Source of the DNA: Demequina zhanjiangensis
GTDB lineage: Bacteria > Actinomycetota > Actinomycetes > Actinomycetales > Demequinaceae
Assembly (NCBI RefSeq): GCF_030418315.1
Contig: NZ_JAUHPV010000003.1
Span: 1-64,000 of the forward strand
Direction: 5' to 3'
Length of the DNA: 64,000 bases
Part shown: in pieces, positions 25,427 to 33,151 of the stretch
Layout of the letters: every line of letters begins with the position of its first letter
How positions within the stretch are numbered: position 1 is the first letter of the stretch
Made by a program: the position numbers and the translations under genes
The notes under the pieces: generated by a model
What the model was told of the DNA's origin: nothing
The model's input: the letters and a program-made list of their open reading frames with translations, nothing else
The model's database searches: none

Positions 25427-26610
25427 AGCGTCGGGTAGGCGCTGACCTCCGCCTCGGAGTCCTGGTAGGGCGAGCCGCCGGTGACGTTGTCGCCACGGTT
25501 CGCGTTCGGGCGGGGCTGGCGGGGCTCGTCGTCGCCGTACTTGGCCTTGACGAGGTCGGCGTGCGAGGGCGGGTTGGCGGGCGCCTCGGGGTCGCGCTTT
25601 GCCTCAAGCTCCTTGCGCAGCACGGGCACGACGTGCTCGCCGAGCAGGTCGAGCTGCTCGAGCACGGTCTTGAGCGGCAGGCCGGCGTGGTCCATGAGGA
25701 ACAGCTGACGCTGGTAGTCGCCGAACGCCTCGCGGAAGGTCAGCGTCTTGTCGATGACCTCCTGAGGCGAGCCGACGCTCAGCGGCGTCATCTCCTCGAA
25801 GTCCTCCATCGCCGGGCCGTTGCCGTAGACGGGGGCCTCGTCGAAGTAGGGGCGGAACTGGGCGTGCGCCTCCTGCGAGCTCTTCGCGATGAAGGCCTGG
25901 CCGCCGAGGCCGACGATCGCCTGCTTGCCGGTGCCGTGGCCGTAGTGCTCGAAGCGCTTGCGGTAGTAGTCGATGAGGCGGCGGTAGTGCTCCTTGGGCC
26001 AGAAGATGTTGTTGGCGAAGTAGCCGTTGCCGTAGTACGCGGCCTGCTCGGCGATCTCGGGCGTACGGATGGAGCCGTGCCAGACGAACGGGGGCACGTC
26101 GTCGAGCGGGCGCGGCGTGGAGGTGAAGCCCTGGAGCGAGGTGCGGAACTTGCCCTCCCAGTCGACGACGTCCTCGCGCCACAGGCGGTGGAGCAGGTTG
26201 TAGTTCTCGAGCGCGAGGTGGAGGCCCTGGCGGATGTCCTGGCCGAACCACGGGTAGACCGGCGCGGTGTTGCCGCGGCCCAGCATGAGGTCCATGCGGC
26301 CCTTGCTCAGGTGCTGGAGCATTGCGTACTCCTCCGCGAGGCGCACCGGGTCGTTCGTGGTGATGAGCGTCGTGGAGGTGGTGAGGATGAGCCGCTCGGT
26401 GATCGCGGCGATGTGCGCGAGCAGCGTGGTCGGCGAGGAGGAGAAGAACGGCGGGTTGTGGTGCTCGCCGATCGCGAAGACGTCGAGGCCGACCTCCTCG
26501 GCGTGCTTGGCGATCTTCACGATCGCGTCGATGCGCTCGGCCTCCGACGGTGTGTAGCCGCTGACCGGGTCGCGGGTGATGTCCGAGACGGACATGATGC
26601 CGAACTGCAT
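25423..26610 (-). CDS. Luciferase-like FMN-dependent monooxygenase, CE1758 type
   Basis: A 395-aa flavin-dependent oxidoreductase with the TIM-barrel fold of bacterial luciferases. Key segments are MQFGIMSVSDITRDP, GLDVFAIGEHHNPPFFSSSP, ITERLILTTSTTLITTNDPV and GRMDLMLGRGNTAPVYPWFG. It needs FMNH2, probably from the reductase two genes on. A hydrophilic C-terminal tail of about 40 residues (EPRQPRPNANRGDNVTGG) is likely flexible. AGGAG precedes the ATG. The substrate is unknown. Confidence 0.9.
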   Translation of the reverse strand: MQFGIMSVSDITRDPVSGYTPSEAERIDAIVKIAKHAEEVGLDVFAIGEHHNPPFFSSSPTTLLAHIAAITERLILTTSTTLITTNDPVRLAEEYAMLQHLSKGRMDLMLGRGNTAPVYPWFGQDIRQGLHLALENYNLLHRLWREDVVDWEGKFRTSLQGFTSTPRPLDDVPPFVWHGSIRTPEIAEQAAYYGNGYFANNIFWPKEHYRRLIDYYRKRFEHYGHGTGKQAIVGLGGQAFIAKSSQEAHAQFRPYFDEAPVYGNGPAMEDFEEMTPLSVGSPQEVIDKTLTFREAFGDYQRQLFLMDHAGLPLKTVLEQLDLLGEHVVPVLRKELEAKRDPEAPANPPSHADLVKAKYGDDEPRQPRPNANRGDNVTGGSPYQDSEAEVSAYPTL

Positions 26611-26647
26611 GGTGACTCCTAAGCTCCGAGGGCGCTTGCTGCGTCCG

Positions 26648-26669
26648 ATTATATGCAGATGCATGTAAT
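26648..26669. promoter_or_regulatory. 22-bp palindrome over the -10 of the monooxygenase operon
   Basis: Arms ATTATATGCA (26648-26657) and TGCATGTAAT (26660-26669) match at nine of ten positions around GA. On the minus strand the left arm contains TATAAT, an ideal -10 box, 38 bases before the ATG. A MarR dimer bound here would exclude polymerase. Confidence 0.75.
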
Positions 26670-26741
26670 CAACGCCAGTTTCTGCACGACATTCCCTCGC
26701 CGGAGATGCCGCGCGGTCTCCCGTGCTTCGACATGGTGAGA

Positions 26742-26755
26742 TGATGAAGTCATCA
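26742..26755. promoter_or_regulatory. Palindrome upstream of the ArsR gene
   Basis: TGATGA and TCATCA flank AG in perfect symmetry, 23 bases before the ArsR start. It is a plausible autoregulatory operator, AT-richer than its surroundings. Confidence 0.5.
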
Positions 26756-26778
26756 AGTCATGGCTGGAGGGCTCGACG

Positions 26779-27132
26779 ATGCACACAGGGAGACCGCTCA
26801 ACGAGGTCAAGGCCGACCTGTTCAAAGGGCTCGCGCACCCCGTGCGGATCCGCGTGCTCGAGCTCCTCGCCGAGGCCGACGAGCGCACCGTCGCGGAGCT
26901 GCTCGAGCTCACCGGCATGGAAGCCTCGCATCTCTCGCAGCATCTCCGGGTCCTCCGTGGCTACAGCCTCGTGGTCTCCGAGCGGCGCGCGAGCACCGTC
27001 GCCTACCGGCTCGCCCACGAGTCGGTCGCCGGACTGCTCCAGGCCGCTCGGCTGCTGCTCAACGATGTCCTGCTGGCCCAGCAGGCCCACGCGCCAGCAG
27101 ACGCCCAGGCCAAGACGAGCGTCGACGCGTGA
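26779..27132 (+). CDS. ArsR family transcriptional regulator
   Basis: A 117-aa winged-helix protein: VKADLFKGLAHPVRIRVLEL, then TVAELLELTGMEASHLSQHL as the helix-turn-helix and VLRGYSLVVSERRASTVAYR as the wing. No CxC metal-binding motif is present, so it does not look like a classical arsenic or metal sensor. It overlaps the SulP transporter gene by four bases (GTGA); regulator and transporter form a closed unit. Confidence 0.9.
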   Translation: MHTGRPLNEVKADLFKGLAHPVRIRVLELLAEADERTVAELLELTGMEASHLSQHLRVLRGYSLVVSERRASTVAYRLAHESVAGLLQAARLLLNDVLLAQQAHAPADAQAKTSVDA

Positions 27133-28796
27133 GCGGAACCAGCTGGAGGTCCCTGCTTCCCGGCCGTGACGATGTGGCCGCGCTGCCCCGCACCTGGCGA
27201 GGCGACCTGCTCGCCGGGCTCTCCGTCGGCGTCGTCGCGCTTCCTCTCGCGCTCGCCTTCGGCGTCTCCTCAGGTGCGGGAGCCGAGGCGGGCATCGTCA
27301 CGGCGATCGTCGCCGGCATCGTGGCGGCCGTCTTCGGCGGATCCCACATCCAGGTGTCGGGTCCCACCGGCGCGATGGTCGTCGTCCTCGCGCCCGTCCT
27401 CGCCGCCCACGGTGTCTCCGCCCTCGCCATCGTGACCCTCATGGCAGGAGTGCTCGTCGTGGTCGCGGGCCTCGCACGGCTCGGCAGGCTCGTCGGCCTC
27501 ATCCCGTGGCCGGTGATCGAAGGCTTCACGGTCGGCATCGCGATCATCATCTTCCTCCAGCAGGTGCCGGCCGCCGTCGGGTTCGCCGCGGGGGAGAGCG
27601 GCGTCAAGGCGTGGAGGGCAGCGGTCGACGCAGTGCTCGCCGCGGACTGGAGCGTCGCCTGGCACTCGCTCGCCGTCGTGGTCGCCGTGATCGTTCTCAT
27701 GCGTGTGTGGCCCCGCGTGACGACGGCGGTGCCGGGAGCGATAGTCGCTATCGTGCTCGCGACCGTCGGCGTCGTCGTGGTCGGGTCGACGATCCCCACG
27801 ATCGGAGTGCTTCCGGCCGGTCTGCCCGCCCCGGCCATCCCGGCCCTGGGCCTCGAGACCGTGCGCGCCCTCGCGGGCCCTGCGGTCGCGATCGCCGCGC
27901 TCGCCGCCATCGAGTCGCTCCTCTCAGCCCGCGTGGCCCACAGCTACACCGACGTCGGCGGGTACGACGCCGACAGGGAGCTCGTAGGCCAGGGACTCGC
28001 CTCGCTCGCCTCCGGACTCTTCGGAGGCATGCCGGCGACCGGCGCGATCGCGCGCACCGCCGTCAACGTCCGCGCGGGTGCCCGGACCCGCCTCGCCGCC
28101 GTCACGCATGCGCTCGTCCTGCTCGCCGTGGTCGTCGCGGCCTCGGGCCTCGTCGCGCGGATCCCGCTCGCTGCGCTCTCCGGCGTGCTGATGGCCACGG
28201 CTGTCTCGATGGTGCGGCCGTCAGTCGTGAGATCGGTCGTCAAGGCCTCCCGGCCCGACGCGCTCCTGTTCCTCATGACAGCGCTCATCACCGTGAGCGT
28301 GGACCTCATCTACGCGATCGTGATCGGCATGGCGGTCGCGGCGCTGCTCGCGCTGCGCGCCGTCTCGCGCGCCGCGGGCGTCCACCGCGAGGAGCTGCCG
28401 GGCGATCCTGTACCCGGCGACGAGCGGATCGCGTTGCTGCGCATCGATGGAGCGCTCTTCTTCGGCACCGCGGACCGCGTGCTCGAGCGTGTGGCACGCG
28501 TGCACGGAGTGCGGGTCGTGATCCTGCGCATGTCGCAGATCAGGGTGCTCGACGCGACGGGAGCCCAGGTGCTCGGCGAGGTCGTCGCGGCGCTTGAACG
28601 CCGGAACGTCACCGTGCTCATCAAGGGCGCGCAGCGGCACCACCTCGGCCTCCTCGAGCACGCGGGCACCCTCGCCGCGCTCGCAGACGACCGACACCTC
28701 GTGGACCGGCTCGACGAGGCGGTGTCACGCGCGCGAGCCCTGGTCGCCGACGATGTGGCGCAGCCGGACGGCGCTCCCGGATCCGTCGGAGCCTAG
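27129..28796 (+). CDS. SulP family anion permease with STAS domain
   Basis: A 555-aa membrane protein of the SulP/SLC26 family, which carry sulfate, bicarbonate or other anions. Early helices: GDLLAGLSVGVVALPLALAF; the SulP loop HIQVSGPTGAMVVVLAPVLA; SVAHSYTD-like SARVAHSYTDVGGYDADREL and GLFGGMPATGAIARTAVNVR. A C-terminal STAS domain (about residues 425-530) has VVILRMSQIRVLDATGAQV. Anion unknown. The 3' end is one base from the convergent esterase stop. Confidence 0.92.
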   Translation: MSGTSWRSLLPGRDDVAALPRTWRGDLLAGLSVGVVALPLALAFGVSSGAGAEAGIVTAIVAGIVAAVFGGSHIQVSGPTGAMVVVLAPVLAAHGVSALAIVTLMAGVLVVVAGLARLGRLVGLIPWPVIEGFTVGIAIIIFLQQVPAAVGFAAGESGVKAWRAAVDAVLAADWSVAWHSLAVVVAVIVLMRVWPRVTTAVPGAIVAIVLATVGVVVVGSTIPTIGVLPAGLPAPAIPALGLETVRALAGPAVAIAALAAIESLLSARVAHSYTDVGGYDADRELVGQGLASLASGLFGGMPATGAIARTAVNVRAGARTRLAAVTHALVLLAVVVAASGLVARIPLAALSGVLMATAVSMVRPSVVRSVVKASRPDALLFLMTALITVSVDLIYAIVIGMAVAALLALRAVSRAAGVHREELPGDPVPGDERIALLRIDGALFFGTADRVLERVARVHGVRVVILRMSQIRVLDATGAQVLGEVVAALERRNVTVLIKGAQRHHLGLLEHAGTLAALADDRHLVDRLDEAVSRARALVADDVAQPDGAPGSVGA

Positions 28797-28797
28797 G

Positions 28798-30264
28798 TCA
28801 CGCCCCCCGCAGCGCGACCGCTTCGTTCGTCGAGTCGAATGCGCCCGGCATGTCCCGGACGTCCTGCCCGAGCGTGCGGGCGGTGCGGGTGCCTCCCCAC
28901 GGAGCCCATCCAGGGTCCCCGTCGGTCACGAACCTGACCGCGGCGCCGTGGAGCTCGTCCGCGAGGCGCTGCGGCGGTTCGGCGCCCGCGAAGGCGTCGA
29001 CGTCCGGCGCGCTGAGGCAGTCGAACAGGGATGGGAGATCGTGGCAATGCTCCGCGAGACCCGAGGCGATGCTCGGAAGCGACCACCGGTACGCCCACGT
29101 CGTCTCGGGGTCGCGGTGCTGCGCGACGAGCGGCACCACGGTCCGGAACATCGCGTCGGTCACGGCGCGTCCGGCAAGTCGCACCGCCCCTTGCGTGGCG
29201 GCGTCAGCGTTCGCCTCCGCGTAGCGGACTGCCGCGTCCGGCGTCATGCCCAGCGCCGCCAAGGCTCCGAGGTTGCCCAGGGGTTCGAGGTCGGACGCCG
29301 CGGCGCGCGCCATCGGGGAGAACTCGTCGTCGGCTGCGCCCATCATGAGCGGGACCCCGGCCCCCGCTCCGCTGGCGAAGGCGTCGAGCGGGGCGGTCGG
29401 AACCACCTCGCCGTCGACCACGGGGCTCGGGATCGCCGAGTCGGCGACCGCTTGACGAAGCACGTCGATCCCCGTGACCTCGGGGACAGCGGCGGCCTGG
29501 GCGTCGAGCAGCTGGTCCTCTGTGAGGGAGTGGAAACCCTCAAGGGTGCACGGCACTCCTGCCGCGCGCGCGACTCGCTCGGCCCGCCTGCGTCCCTCAT
29601 CCGCCGAGAGTGTGCGGGTCACTCCTGACGCGGAGAGGGCGCTACGGAAGAGGCCCTGACCCGAGGCGAGGGCGAGGAGGTGCAGCACCGCTCCGCCGCC
29701 CGCGGACTGGCCCGCGATCGTCACCTTGGACGGGTCGCCTCCGAATGCCGCGATGTTGTCCTGCACCCAGCGCAGGGCCGCGAGCCAGTCGAGCACTCCG
29801 CGGTTCGCGACGGCGCCCGGCACCGTGCCGAAACCCTGGTGGCCCAGCCGGTAGGAGAGGTTGACGGTGACGACGCCGTCGCGGTTGAAGGCCGCCCCGT
29901 CGTACCAGGGGCTCGCGGGCGAGCCCGCGAGGTAGCCGCCGCCGTGGATCCACACGAGCACGGGCAGGCCGGCCGCGCCCGGATCGGGGGTGAAGACCGA
30001 CACGTTGAGGATGTCATCGCCCGGCACGGACGGTTCCGGGATCGTCGTGACGTCCGCGAAGGGACGACGCTGAGGCGTCGAGCCTGGCATCGTCGCGTCG
30101 AGCACTCCGTCCCAGCGCCCACGCGGCTGAGGGGCGGCGAACCGCAGCGGACCGACCGGTGGCTCGGCGTACGGGATGCCGAGGAAGGCGAACGAGTCGA
30201 AGCCCGGAAGCTGGCGTCGCGTGCCTCGGACCTGGCCTGACGTCGTCGTGAGGAGAGCGTCCAT
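28798..30264 (-). CDS. Type B carboxylesterase
   Basis: A 488-aa alpha/beta hydrolase of the para-nitrobenzyl esterase group, without signal peptide. N-terminal family block FAFLGIPYAEPPVGPLRFAA, oxyanion-hole segment VLVWIHGGGYLAGSPASP, nucleophile elbow VTIAGQSAGGGAV and a C-terminal histidine near DELHGAAVRFVTDGDPGWAP. ATG 30264 has AGGA eight bases upstream; an in-frame ATG at 30273 is also possible. Ester substrate unknown. Confidence 0.9.
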   Translation of the reverse strand: MDALLTTTSGQVRGTRRQLPGFDSFAFLGIPYAEPPVGPLRFAAPQPRGRWDGVLDATMPGSTPQRRPFADVTTIPEPSVPGDDILNVSVFTPDPGAAGLPVLVWIHGGGYLAGSPASPWYDGAAFNRDGVVTVNLSYRLGHQGFGTVPGAVANRGVLDWLAALRWVQDNIAAFGGDPSKVTIAGQSAGGGAVLHLLALASGQGLFRSALSASGVTRTLSADEGRRRAERVARAAGVPCTLEGFHSLTEDQLLDAQAAAVPEVTGIDVLRQAVADSAIPSPVVDGEVVPTAPLDAFASGAGAGVPLMMGAADDEFSPMARAAASDLEPLGNLGALAALGMTPDAAVRYAEANADAATQGAVRLAGRAVTDAMFRTVVPLVAQHRDPETTWAYRWSLPSIASGLAEHCHDLPSLFDCLSAPDVDAFAGAEPPQRLADELHGAAVRFVTDGDPGWAPWGGTRTARTLGQDVRDMPGAFDSTNEAVALRGA

Positions 30265-30413
30265 GGTGTCCATCCTGGTCCGTGCGCGGCGTGGGTGCTG
30301 ACATGGCCTCGCGCGTGTCGCTCGGTGACACCATGAAGGGACCCGCTACCAGGTGCAACATCTGTCCAGGAGCGTATGGTGGCAGGGAGTGCTCCACCGA
30401 CGGAAGGACCACG

Positions 30414-31055
30414 ATGCGCCTGACGAAGCACGTCCACGCCTGCGTCTCGATCGAGGAGAAGGGGAGGACGCTGCTGATCGATCCAGGCGTCTTCGACCCG
30501 CGCACGCCGGAGCTGCTCGAAGAGGCCGACGCAGTCCTGATCAGCCACTCCCACGTGGATCACATGAACCGGCCGGCGCTTGAGGCGGAGCTCGCCAAGC
30601 GGCCCTCGCTTCCCGTGTATGGCTTGGAGCCGGTGGTCGGCCCGCTTGCCGAGATCGGCAGCCACGTCAGCTTCGTGAAGCCGGGTGAGACGTTCACTGC
30701 CGCGGGCTTCGACATCACGACCTTCGGCGGCACCCACGCGGAGATCTATCCCCATGTGCCGCTCGACCCGTCGGTCGGGTTCCTCGTGGACAACAGGGTC
30801 TACCACCCGGGCGACTCGTACGCCCTCCCTGACCTCGCGATCACAGCCCTGCTGGTGCCCGTCAGCGGCCCGTGGACGCGCTTCGCGGACGCCGTCGCGT
30901 TCGTCAACGCGATCGCGCCTCGACGAGCGATCGTCATCCACGATGCCGCGTTCAGCGAGATAGGCCTTGGCATGGTGCGCGCACACCTCGGAGAGGGAGG
31001 GCACACCAAGGTGCCCGTCGAGCTGCTCGAGGTCGGGGAGACCACCGACATCTGA
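30414..31055 (+). CDS. Metallo-beta-lactamase-fold hydrolase (UlaG-like)
   Basis: A 213-aa member of the MBL superfamily. It opens MRLTKHVHACVSIEEKGRTL and has the metal motif ISHSHVDHMNRP (HxHxDH), a later histidine in TFGGTHAEIYPHVP, the aspartate in VYHPGDSY and the terminal histidine in RAIVIHDAAFSE. The simple one-domain layout resembles UlaG-like lactonases and phosphodiesterases. GGAAGG precedes the ATG; a TATGGT box lies near 30375. Confidence 0.88.
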   Translation: MRLTKHVHACVSIEEKGRTLLIDPGVFDPRTPELLEEADAVLISHSHVDHMNRPALEAELAKRPSLPVYGLEPVVGPLAEIGSHVSFVKPGETFTAAGFDITTFGGTHAEIYPHVPLDPSVGFLVDNRVYHPGDSYALPDLAITALLVPVSGPWTRFADAVAFVNAIAPRRAIVIHDAAFSEIGLGMVRAHLGEGGHTKVPVELLEVGETTDI

Positions 31056-31069
31056 GTCTGCCGGCGCGC

Positions 31070-31903
31070 TCAGTGCGAGTCGAGCACCACGGCGGCCGCG
31101 CGCGCAAGCGCGAGTCCGTACATGCGGCCATGCCCCACCGCGTGGACCGCGAGCGGGTGCATCTGGTGCAGCAGCACACGGGTCCGCCAACCGGCTCGGA
31201 GCGGGGAGACCTCCTCATAGCCGGTGAGGACGTCGTCCAGGTGGGGTGCGCCGAACAGCGCGAGCATCGCGAGGTCGGTCTCCGCATGACCGCCGTGCGC
31301 CGCGGGGTCGATCATCACGGCGCCGTCCGGCCCGAAGAGCACATTGCCCGACCATAGGTCCCCGTGGATCCTCGCGGGCGGATCGTCGTCGTCGAACGCG
31401 CCCTCGGCGATCAGGTCGCACGCCTGGCGCACCAGCCGTGTCTCCCGCACCTCGAGGTTGCCTGCGGCAAGAGCGTCGTCCAGGAAGGGCAGGACGCGGC
31501 CGAAGGCGTAGAACTCGCCCCACGAGTCCGACTCGATCCGGGGCATCTGTCGTTCGCCGATGTACAGCGGGCCGTCCCACCCGTCGGGTGCTGAACCGAA
31601 CCTGTCAGCCCCTGCGAGGTGCGTGCGGGCGAGCCCTCGTCCGAAGGCATACGCGGCGTCGGGCGTCGCCGTGACGGCGGGCACGCGCGCGACCGCGATG
31701 CGGCGCGCGCTCACCTCGATCACATCGACGCAGCGCGCTCCCTGCGCCTCGGCGAGCCAGCGCAGGCCCGCAGCCTCCACCTCGAAGTACCCGGGCAGAG
31801 GGGCGCCACGCTGCTTGACGACTGTCTCCACGCGTCCCATCGTGCCCGACACGAGGTCATTTGCCCAAGGGGGGCGCGCGTCAGAGGGCGCGTGCGGCGT
31901 CAT
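31070..31903 (-). CDS. Fructosamine kinase family protein
   Basis: A 277-aa protein of the fructosamine-3-kinase/ketosamine kinase family, which phosphorylate sugars attached to amines so that the adduct breaks down. Landmarks: EVEAAGLRWLAEAQGA, MPRIESDSWGEFYAFGRVLP, the catalytic HGDLWSGNVLFG and the metal-binding IDPAAHGGHAETDLAMLALF. The ATG overlaps the upstream MFS stop by four bases (ATGA). It closes the GH3 operon, suggesting repair or use of glycated compounds alongside glucoside breakdown. Confidence 0.92.
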   Translation of the reverse strand: MTPHAPSDARPPWANDLVSGTMGRVETVVKQRGAPLPGYFEVEAAGLRWLAEAQGARCVDVIEVSARRIAVARVPAVTATPDAAYAFGRGLARTHLAGADRFGSAPDGWDGPLYIGERQMPRIESDSWGEFYAFGRVLPFLDDALAAGNLEVRETRLVRQACDLIAEGAFDDDDPPARIHGDLWSGNVLFGPDGAVMIDPAAHGGHAETDLAMLALFGAPHLDDVLTGYEEVSPLRAGWRTRVLLHQMHPLAVHAVGHGRMYGLALARAAAVVLDSH

Positions 31904-33144
31904 CTGACAGACGGTCCGCCGTGCCGCGACGGCGTGTGGCGGGTGGCAAGCACCCCTGCGAGCGCCAGGACGAGCACCGCGGACAGCGGCATCATCAGGA
32001 GCCCGATGCGGAGGCCGAAGGCGTCGGCGATCGCCCCGACGACGGGCGGCGACAGCAGGAAGCTGGCGCGCAGGAGGCCGCCGAGGATCGTGAGCGCGCT
32101 CCCGGGCCGGAAGCCAGGAAGCTCGTCGGCGGCGTGCATGGCGCTCGGGATCAGGGTGGCGACGCCGAAGCCCGCCGCGCCGAATCCGAGGATCGTGCCC
32201 CACAGCGTCGGCCACAAAAGCGCGGAGCCCATCCCGACAAGCCCGATCACGGCGCCGACGCGGGCCACGTTCCGCTGGCCCCACCGGTCGACCATCCTGT
32301 CGCCCAGGAGCCGGCCGACGAACTGCATGCCCTGGAGCGCCACGAACCCGAGTGCGGCCACGGTCACGCCGGCCGAGAACTGGTCGGTGAGGTAGCTCGC
32401 GGCCCACGTGGCGCCCGCGTCCTCGACCCACGTGCCTGACATCGCGATCACTCCGAGTGCGAGAAGCACGAGCCAGGTGCGTGGGGTGACGATCCGCGTC
32501 ACGGGCGTGCGGGGCACGGCCGCCTCGTCGGTCGCGTCGTCGACGTCCTCGGGCCGCTCCGGGCCGCCGAGCAGCAGCCGGTGCCCGGTGAGGTTGACGG
32601 CGGCCATGAGCACCGCCACCGCCACCAGGTGGACCTCGAGCGGGACGTCGAGGCCGGCCGCGGCGCCGCCCATGAGGCCACCGGCCACGGCGCCGATGCT
32701 CCAGATCGCGTGAAAGCCGTTGAGGATCGAGCGGCCGTAGAGCCGCTGCACGCGCAGCCCGTGGGCGTTCTGCGCGACGTCAGCGATCGCGTCGAGACCG
32801 CCGACGAGGAACAGCGCGCACGCGAACAGCACGACGTTCGGCGCGAGCCCCGCGAAGGCGACTCCCACCCCGAGCGCGACCATTCCCGCCGTGCCCACCG
32901 CCGCCGATCCGAATCTGCGCAGCAGGTGGCCGGAGACGAGCCCCAGCAGCAGCGCCCCGACCGCCGTCATCGAGATCGTCACGCCGTACGCCGTGTAGCT
33001 CAGTCCGAACGTGGTGCGCACCTCCGGCAGCCGCGGCACGAGGTTCGCGAAGCCGACCCCGTTCATGAGGAACAGCAGCGCGACGCCCACGCGGGCGCGC
33101 CGGACCTCGCGCGTGGGCGCGGCAGGCGACATGGAGGCGGTCAT
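31900..33144 (-). CDS. MFS transporter (FucP/YfkF-like, 12 helices)
   Basis: A 414-aa major facilitator. Helix 1 is VALLFLMNGVGFANLVPRLP and helix 2 follows YTAYGVTISMTAVGALLLGL with loop VSGHLLRRFGS. A central loop (about residues 190-225) is acidic (GGPERPEDVDDATDEAAVP). Placed between a beta-glucosidase and a fructosamine kinase gene with a seven-base gap, so it may import a glycoside or sugar-amine, though its fold group also includes exporters. AGGAC precedes the ATG. Confidence 0.85.
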   Translation of the reverse strand: MTASMSPAAPTREVRRARVGVALLFLMNGVGFANLVPRLPEVRTTFGLSYTAYGVTISMTAVGALLLGLVSGHLLRRFGSAAVGTAGMVALGVGVAFAGLAPNVVLFACALFLVGGLDAIADVAQNAHGLRVQRLYGRSILNGFHAIWSIGAVAGGLMGGAAAGLDVPLEVHLVAVAVLMAAVNLTGHRLLLGGPERPEDVDDATDEAAVPRTPVTRIVTPRTWLVLLALGVIAMSGTWVEDAGATWAASYLTDQFSAGVTVAALGFVALQGMQFVGRLLGDRMVDRWGQRNVARVGAVIGLVGMGSALLWPTLWGTILGFGAAGFGVATLIPSAMHAADELPGFRPGSALTILGGLLRASFLLSPPVVGAIADAFGLRIGLLMMPLSAVLVLALAGVLATRHTPSRHGGPSVR

Positions 33145-33151
33145 CCGGGTC

